Shown piece after piece: positions 60,232 through 64,000 of a stretch of DNA of 64,000 nucleotides. Each line of letters opens with the position of its first letter. Within the stretch, counting starts at the first letter, position 1. Location: contig NZ_FNWU01000001.1 in assembly GCF_900108505.1 (NCBI RefSeq), positions 310,001 through 374,000 of the forward strand. Direction: 5' to 3'. The DNA comes from Halopenitus malekzadehii. GTDB taxonomy: Archaea > Halobacteriota > Halobacteria > Halobacteriales > Haloferacaceae. Below the pieces are notes generated by a model. That model searched no databases. It had not been told where the DNA came from and worked only from the letters and a program-made list of their open reading frames with translations. The position numbers and the translations under genes are program-made.

Positions 60232-60639
60232 GTGTCCCCCCGACTCGTTCATCGTCCCGCCTCGTTCGACGAGGATCGTTCGTCCGCGATCGAGGCTGAT
60301 GCCCTCGCCACCAGGGTCGACCGTGCCGACTCGTTCCTTTCGCGGGCCCGTGGACTGATGTTTCGTCGATCGATCCCCGACGAGCACGCGCTCGTGTTTC
60401 CGTTTGGGGAACCGAAATCGCGGACGCTGCACATGGCGTTCGTTCCGTTCGCGATCGACGCCGTCTGGGTGATCGATGGGGAGGTGACCGCCGTCACCCG
60501 GCTGCGACCCTTCTTCGGGTTCGGCCGCGGCCGCGGCGACGCCGTCATCGAACTGCCTGCTGGCGCGGCCGCCGCCGTCGAGCCGGGCGACCGGATCGAG
60601 CTCGTTCACCCGGACGGAACGACCGACGTTCCCGGGTGA
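60232..60639 (+). CDS. DUF192-family protein
   Basis: A 135-residue protein with 'VDRADSFLSRARGLMFRRSI', 'EHALVFPFGEPKSRTLHMAF', 'PFAIDAVWVIDGEVTAVTRL' and 'DAVIELPAGAAAAVEPGDRI', the core of DUF192. No exact function is known for this family. The haloarchaeal version lacks a signal peptide. It starts with GTG 60232, 30 bp after the tfb stop, so it may be co-transcribed. Confidence 0.85.
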   Translation: MSPRLVHRPASFDEDRSSAIEADALATRVDRADSFLSRARGLMFRRSIPDEHALVFPFGEPKSRTLHMAFVPFAIDAVWVIDGEVTAVTRLRPFFGFGRGRGDAVIELPAGAAAAVEPGDRIELVHPDGTTDVPG

Positions 60640-60771
60640 GGACGTCGCCGACCGCAGGCGGTCGGACCCGATGCATCGCGTCGGCCCCTCCTCGGTGATC
60701 GTTCGTTCGAAAACCCGATACCTTATTAGGATGGGCACCGTTCACACGAGCACGAATGACACGAGATACTC

Positions 60772-62409
60772 GTGGTAATTCGGAGGATAGAGGAAGTCGC
60801 CACACGGCGGCTGGCCGTGAAATTCTCCGGTAACACCGACTACCCGGCTCGTCCTTCTCACGACGGGCCAGCAGACGATGCCGTTCTCACACCGCTTTCC
60901 GATCGCGATTCCGTTCGACTGCTCGACACCACGTTACGCGACGGCGAGCAGATGCCGGGCGTCTCGTTGACTCCCGAGCGGAAGCTCGAGATCGCGCGTG
61001 AACTCGACGCAACCGGCGTCCACGTGATCGAGGCGGGGTCGGCGTGCACCTCCGAGGGTGAACGCGAGGGGATCCGGCGGGTCGCCAACGCCGGGCTCGA
61101 CGCGACGGTGACGAGCTTCGCCCGCGGCGTGCAGGCGGACATCGACCACGCCCTCGACTGTGACGTCGACGGCGTCAATCTCGTGGTGCCGGCTTCGGAC
61201 CGACACGTCGAGACGAAGGTCGGATCGACCCGCGAAGACGTACTGACGAACGTCGAGGAGCTCATCGCGTACGCCAAGGACCACGGCCTCTGGGTCGAGC
61301 TGCTCGGTGAGGACGGCTCCCGGGCGGACCGGTCGTACCTCCACCGAATGGCCGAAACGGGCCACGACGCCGGTGCCGACCGGTTCTGTTACTGTGACAC
61401 CGTCGGCGCCGCCAGTCCCGAACGCACCCTCGAGATCGTCTCCGGCCTCGCCGACCTCGGTCCGACCGGCGTGCACACCCACGACGACCTCGGGTTCGGA
61501 ATGGCGAACGTTCACGCCGGCCTCCGTGCGGGTGCGGACTTCGTCCACGCCACGGTCAACGGCGTGGGCGAGCGCGCAGGCAACGTCGCGCTCGAGGAGG
61601 TCGCCATCGCGCTGGACCGGTGTTACGACGTCGAGACCGTCGAGCTCGAGCGGCTGTACCGACTCGCCCGGCTCGTTTCGGAGGCGACGGGCGTGTCGCT
61701 GCCGCCGAATAAGGCGGTCTGCGGGGCGAACGCCTTCGCCCACGAGTCCGGCATTCACACGGACGGCACGCTCAAGGACGGCGCGATGTACGAGCCGTAC
61801 CCGCCCGAGGTCGTCGGGCGTGAGCGCCGGCTCGTGCTCGGCAAACACGCCGGTCGCGCCGGCGTGGCGGCCGCGCTGTCGGAACACGACGTCGACGTCG
61901 ACGAGGACGAGCTCTCGGCGATCGTCGAGCACGTCAAGGATCTCGGCGACCGCGGCAAGCGCGTCACCGACGCCGATCTGTTGGCGATCGCCGACGACGT
62001 CCAGGAACGCGATCGCGACCGCCAGGTCGAACTGCTCGATCTCACCGCGTCCTCCGGATCCGGCCTCCCGACCGCTTCGGTCCGACTGCGCGTCGGCGGC
62101 GAGGAACGCGTGGCTTCCGGTCACGGTTCCGGGCCGGTCGATGCGGCCGTCACGGCGGTCCGCGAGGCGCTCGCCGACGAGAACGTCGAGTTCGAGCTCG
62201 ACTCCTACCACGTCGACGCGATCACCGGCGGGACCGACGCCGTCGTCACCGTCGTCGTCGAGCTCTCGCGTGGCGATCGGACCGTCACCGTCGAGGCTGC
62301 CGAGGCCGACATCACCCGCGCGAGCGTGATCGCGATGGTTGACGCGCTCGACCGGCTCTGTGGCGACGTGCTTGAGTCGGGCACCGAACCCGCCCCGGCT
62401 GACGACTGA
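60772..62409 (+). CDS. 2-isopropylmalate / (R)-citramalate synthase family enzyme
   Basis: About 545 residues from GTG 60772; the family core starts near residue 45. 'VRLLDTTLRDGEQMPGVSLT' is the catalytic start, 'EAGSACTSEGEREGIRRVAN', 'GVNLVVPASDRHVETKVGST', 'GVHTHDDLGFGMANVHAGLR' (metal His pair), 'NGVGERAGNVALEEVAIALD' and 'FAHESGIHTDGTLKDGAMYE' complete the aldolase barrel. A C-terminal LeuA dimer domain ('SVRLRVGGEERVASGHGSGP') suggests end-product feedback. It makes 2-isopropylmalate for leucine or citramalate for isoleucine; the sequence alone does not decide. GTG 60817 is another start; a TATA-like 'ccttatta' lies at 60721-60728. No leuCD/ilv genes follow here. Confidence 0.88.
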   Translation: MVIRRIEEVATRRLAVKFSGNTDYPARPSHDGPADDAVLTPLSDRDSVRLLDTTLRDGEQMPGVSLTPERKLEIARELDATGVHVIEAGSACTSEGEREGIRRVANAGLDATVTSFARGVQADIDHALDCDVDGVNLVVPASDRHVETKVGSTREDVLTNVEELIAYAKDHGLWVELLGEDGSRADRSYLHRMAETGHDAGADRFCYCDTVGAASPERTLEIVSGLADLGPTGVHTHDDLGFGMANVHAGLRAGADFVHATVNGVGERAGNVALEEVAIALDRCYDVETVELERLYRLARLVSEATGVSLPPNKAVCGANAFAHESGIHTDGTLKDGAMYEPYPPEVVGRERRLVLGKHAGRAGVAAALSEHDVDVDEDELSAIVEHVKDLGDRGKRVTDADLLAIADDVQERDRDRQVELLDLTASSGSGLPTASVRLRVGGEERVASGHGSGPVDAAVTAVREALADENVEFELDSYHVDAITGGTDAVVTVVVELSRGDRTVTVEAAEADITRASVIAMVDALDRLCGDVLESGTEPAPADD

Positions 62410-62529
62410 CCACGGTTCCGCTCGTCGGTCGTCGGGTGTATGCGTCTCCGTTTCCGCGACCGCCGATCGCTGCCTGCACCGGACGTGCGTCTGACGGGGT
62501 TTTTATTTGATCGCCGTCCACGACCGCGT

Positions 62530-62838
62530 GTGAGCGTCGTCGTCGCGATCAAGCCGTCCGCACGCAAACGAAACGCGAAGGCCGGGACGCTCGTCTTCGA
62601 GGACGGCGTTTGCCATACCTTTCCGAGTCGTGACGCCGCCGAGCGGTGGGCTGATGACCTGTCGGCCGGTGACGGCCACGTTTGGGTCGCGACAGCTCAT
62701 CCCGCGGACGACAGCCCGGTCGACTGTTATCTCGTCTCGCGGGCGACGAACGCGAAGCTCGAGGCGGCCTACGACAAGCGTCGTCGACGAACACGCGGCG
62801 ATCTGAAATCGGATCAACGGTCGCTGGACGGAGCGTGA
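62530..62838 (+). CDS. Uncharacterised haloarchaeal protein (102 aa)
   Basis: Starts at GTG 62530, with 'gtttttatttgatc' TATA-like sequence about 25 bp upstream, so leaderless. The protein is compact: 'VVVAIKPSARKRNAKAGTLV', 'FPSRDAAERWADDLSAGDGH', 'VWVATAHPADDSPVDCYLVS', with a basic tail 'KRRRRTRGDL'. I recognise no named family. The basic tail and small size suggest nucleic-acid or ribosome association, but this is a guess. The next feature is tRNA-Ser on the opposite strand. Confidence 0.65.
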   Translation: MSVVVAIKPSARKRNAKAGTLVFEDGVCHTFPSRDAAERWADDLSAGDGHVWVATAHPADDSPVDCYLVSRATNAKLEAAYDKRRRRTRGDLKSDQRSLDGA

Positions 62839-62868
62839 CCTCGGCGTTCGAGCACGAAGACGAAAAAG

Positions 62869-62953
62869 CGCCGAGGAAGGGATTTGAACCCTTGAGTCCG
62901 AACGGACAGCAGATTTCGAATCTGCCGCCTTGGCCAGGCTAGGCTACCTCGGC
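62869..62953 (-). tRNA. tRNA-Ser(CGA)
   Basis: Read on the minus strand from 62953: acceptor GCCGAGG pairs with CCTCGGC at the other end, with G as discriminator. The anticodon stem is GCAGA/TCTGC with loop TTCGAAA, giving anticodon CGA (serine, UCG codons). The variable region after the anticodon arm is long with its own stem, as in class II tRNA-Ser. The T arm has GGTTCAAATCC. CCA is not encoded. No intron is visible in the anticodon loop. Confidence 0.93.
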
Positions 62954-63067
62954 TCGTTCGGGCGTAATCGCGGTCCGATGAAAGGAGTTTCGATCCCGAC
63001 TCCGTCCCCTCGGTCGATCGCGCTGCGTCCCGTGTCACTTTTAGGACATCGCGGTCAGGTGCGATCA

Positions 63068-63835
63068 ATGGTCGAAGCGTTCGCGGTCGCCAGCGGGAAG
63101 GGCGGGACCGGTAAGACGACGAGCACCCTCGCGCTCGGAATGGCGCTGGCTGCAGAACACGACGTGACCGTCATCGACGCCGACACCGGGATGGCGAACC
63201 TGCTGTTTCACGCGGGGCTGGCGGACGTGGAGGTGACCCTCCACGACCTGCTCGTCGCCGAAACCGCGACGAGCGTGGCGGACGCGACCTACGACCGCTT
63301 CGGGATGTCGGTCGTCCCCTGTGGGACCTCGCTTGCGGGGTTCGACCGGGCCGATCCGGGGCGACTGCGGGACGTCGTCGCCGAGCTGGCGGCCGACGCC
63401 GACGTCATCCTGTTGGACTCGCCGGCTGCGCTCGGGTCGAAATCCGCGGTTCTCCCGGTCGTCCTGGCCGATCGCGTCATCATCGTGGTCCAGCCGACGA
63501 TCCCTGCGCTCTCGGACGGCCTGAAGGTCCAGGAGTACGCCCGCTCGTACGGCACCGGAACCGCCGGCGTCCTGTTCAACAAGGTTCGCGAGGACATCGA
63601 TCGGATCGCCGAGCAGGCCGACCGCCACTTCGGCGGACCGACCCTGGCACGGATCCCCGCCGCCGACGTCGTGCGGAGCGCGCGACAGGCGGGTGAACCG
63701 CTGCTGTCACACGCGCCCGACAGTCCCGCGGCGGCAGCGTTCAGACGCGCGGCGGCGTCGATCTCGGTTCGGGAGGGTGGCGGTGCGGATCTCGCCGATC
63801 GATTCCGGAGTGCCGTCGTTCCGGAGACGATATGA
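63068..63835 (+). CDS. MinD/ParA-like ATPase
   Basis: A 255-residue deviant Walker A ATPase: 'FAVASGKGGTGKTTSTLALG' (KGGTGKTT), 'VTVIDADTGMANLLFHAGLA' (switch I and A' region), 'DVILLDSPAALGSKSAVLPV' (Walker B and switch II) and 'TAGVLFNKVREDIDRIAEQA'. Haloarchaeal MinD homologues position surface structures such as archaella and chemosensory arrays; others do chromosome partition. The specific role is unknown. ATG 63068 is chosen; 'cacttttagg' about 30 bp upstream is the TATA-like element. The next gene overlaps by 4 bp (ATGA). Confidence 0.9.
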   Translation: MVEAFAVASGKGGTGKTTSTLALGMALAAEHDVTVIDADTGMANLLFHAGLADVEVTLHDLLVAETATSVADATYDRFGMSVVPCGTSLAGFDRADPGRLRDVVAELAADADVILLDSPAALGSKSAVLPVVLADRVIIVVQPTIPALSDGLKVQEYARSYGTGTAGVLFNKVREDIDRIAEQADRHFGGPTLARIPAADVVRSARQAGEPLLSHAPDSPAAAAFRRAAASISVREGGGADLADRFRSAVVPETI

Positions 63836-64000
63836 CCGGCGCCGAGCCGCCGCCCGGCTCGGGCACTCTCGACGCGGAGCCGTCCGAGTCGGACACCGTG
63901 AACGCGGATCGTTCGCTCACGCTCGACCATCTCCCGGTGCCTAACGGCGATCTCCGTCGATCACGGGTGCTCACCGATCCGGGCGTGGCGTTGCGCTCGG
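63832..64000 (+). CDS. Uncharacterised gene downstream of MinD-like ATPase (5' part only)
   Basis: Starts ATG 63832, overlapping the MinD-like stop, and runs off the window edge. The 56 visible residues are acidic with 'MTGAEPPPGSGTLDAEPSES', then 'LTLDHLPVPNGDLRRSRVLT'. No family is recognisable from this much. The 4-bp overlap indicates co-translation, so it may be a partner or regulator of the ATPase. Confidence 0.6.
   Translation, partial: MTGAEPPPGSGTLDAEPSESDTVNADRSLTLDHLPVPNGDLRRSRVLTDPGVALRS

Noticed and set aside
62869-62953. tRNA-Leu as identity of the class II tRNA
   Set aside because: The anticodon loop TTCGAAA gives CGA, which is serine, and the discriminator is G as in tRNA-Ser.

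Overview
The window is a stretch of chromosome from a halophilic archaeon (class Halobacteria). The evidence is the high GC content, strongly acidic predicted proteins, archaeal information-processing genes (AlaRS, MetRS, RFC small subunit with an intein, TFB, L39e/L31e/L18Ae, IF-6, prefoldin, SRP54/FtsY, ABCE1, RIO1), AglD-type glycosylation, and mostly leaderless genes with a TATA-like element 25-30 bp before the start codon. The gene content looks Halorubrum-like to me, but that is an impression, not a result. No rRNA operon, CRISPR array, insertion sequence or prophage was found; the only clear mobile element is the intein.

Layout. 1-6.4 kb: tail of a Cmi4-like gene, a degenerate Cas4-like protein, Sua5, a cysteine-free redoxin coupled to a glutaredoxin, a CBS-domain membrane protein, and a Pit phosphate transporter preceded by a 42-residue membrane protein. 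6.4-10.1 kb: a phosphodiesterase and the intein-containing clamp-loader gene. 10.3-14.6 kb: an extradiol dioxygenase divergent from an HxlR regulator, an aldehyde dehydrogenase, an in-frame fusion of a SAMP2-like ubiquitin-like modifier to a redoxin, and an acetyltransferase. 14.8-22.4 kb: RlmE, AlaRS, a zinc ribbon, a hydrolase lacking its nucleophile, an amidotransferase and a glutaryl-CoA dehydrogenase-like enzyme.

22.6-29.3 kb is a translation and protein-targeting block: L39e, L31e, IF-6, L18Ae, prefoldin alpha, FtsY and SRP54 on the plus strand, facing ABCE1 and an EMC6-like protein. 29.6-37 kb holds small regulators, a PfkB kinase, a VTE3-like methyltransferase, and a cell-surface cluster made of a pilin-like protein, a secreted protein and a divergent membrane-tethered winged-helix regulator. 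37-45.7 kb: EtfBA, an operator-containing divergent pair, a KaiC-like ATPase, RIO1 kinase, LarE, and a HhH-MutS ATPase overlapping an inactivated M48 peptidase. 45.9-55.2 kb: MetRS, a threonine synthase-like enzyme, pyruvate kinase, NfeD and SPFH proteins, a two-winged-helix protein with a Tat-like N-terminus, and a frameshifted HAD gene. 55.5-64 kb: AglD, a YjjX-type NTPase, a B12-binding-like protein, TFB, a LeuA/CimA enzyme, tRNA-Ser(CGA) and a MinD-like ATPase.

The most interesting points are the SAMP2-redoxin fusion at 13447-14136, the recurrence of short tandem duplications at the 3' ends of genes, the surface-sensing cluster at 33345-36969, and several proteins that keep a fold but have lost catalytic residues.
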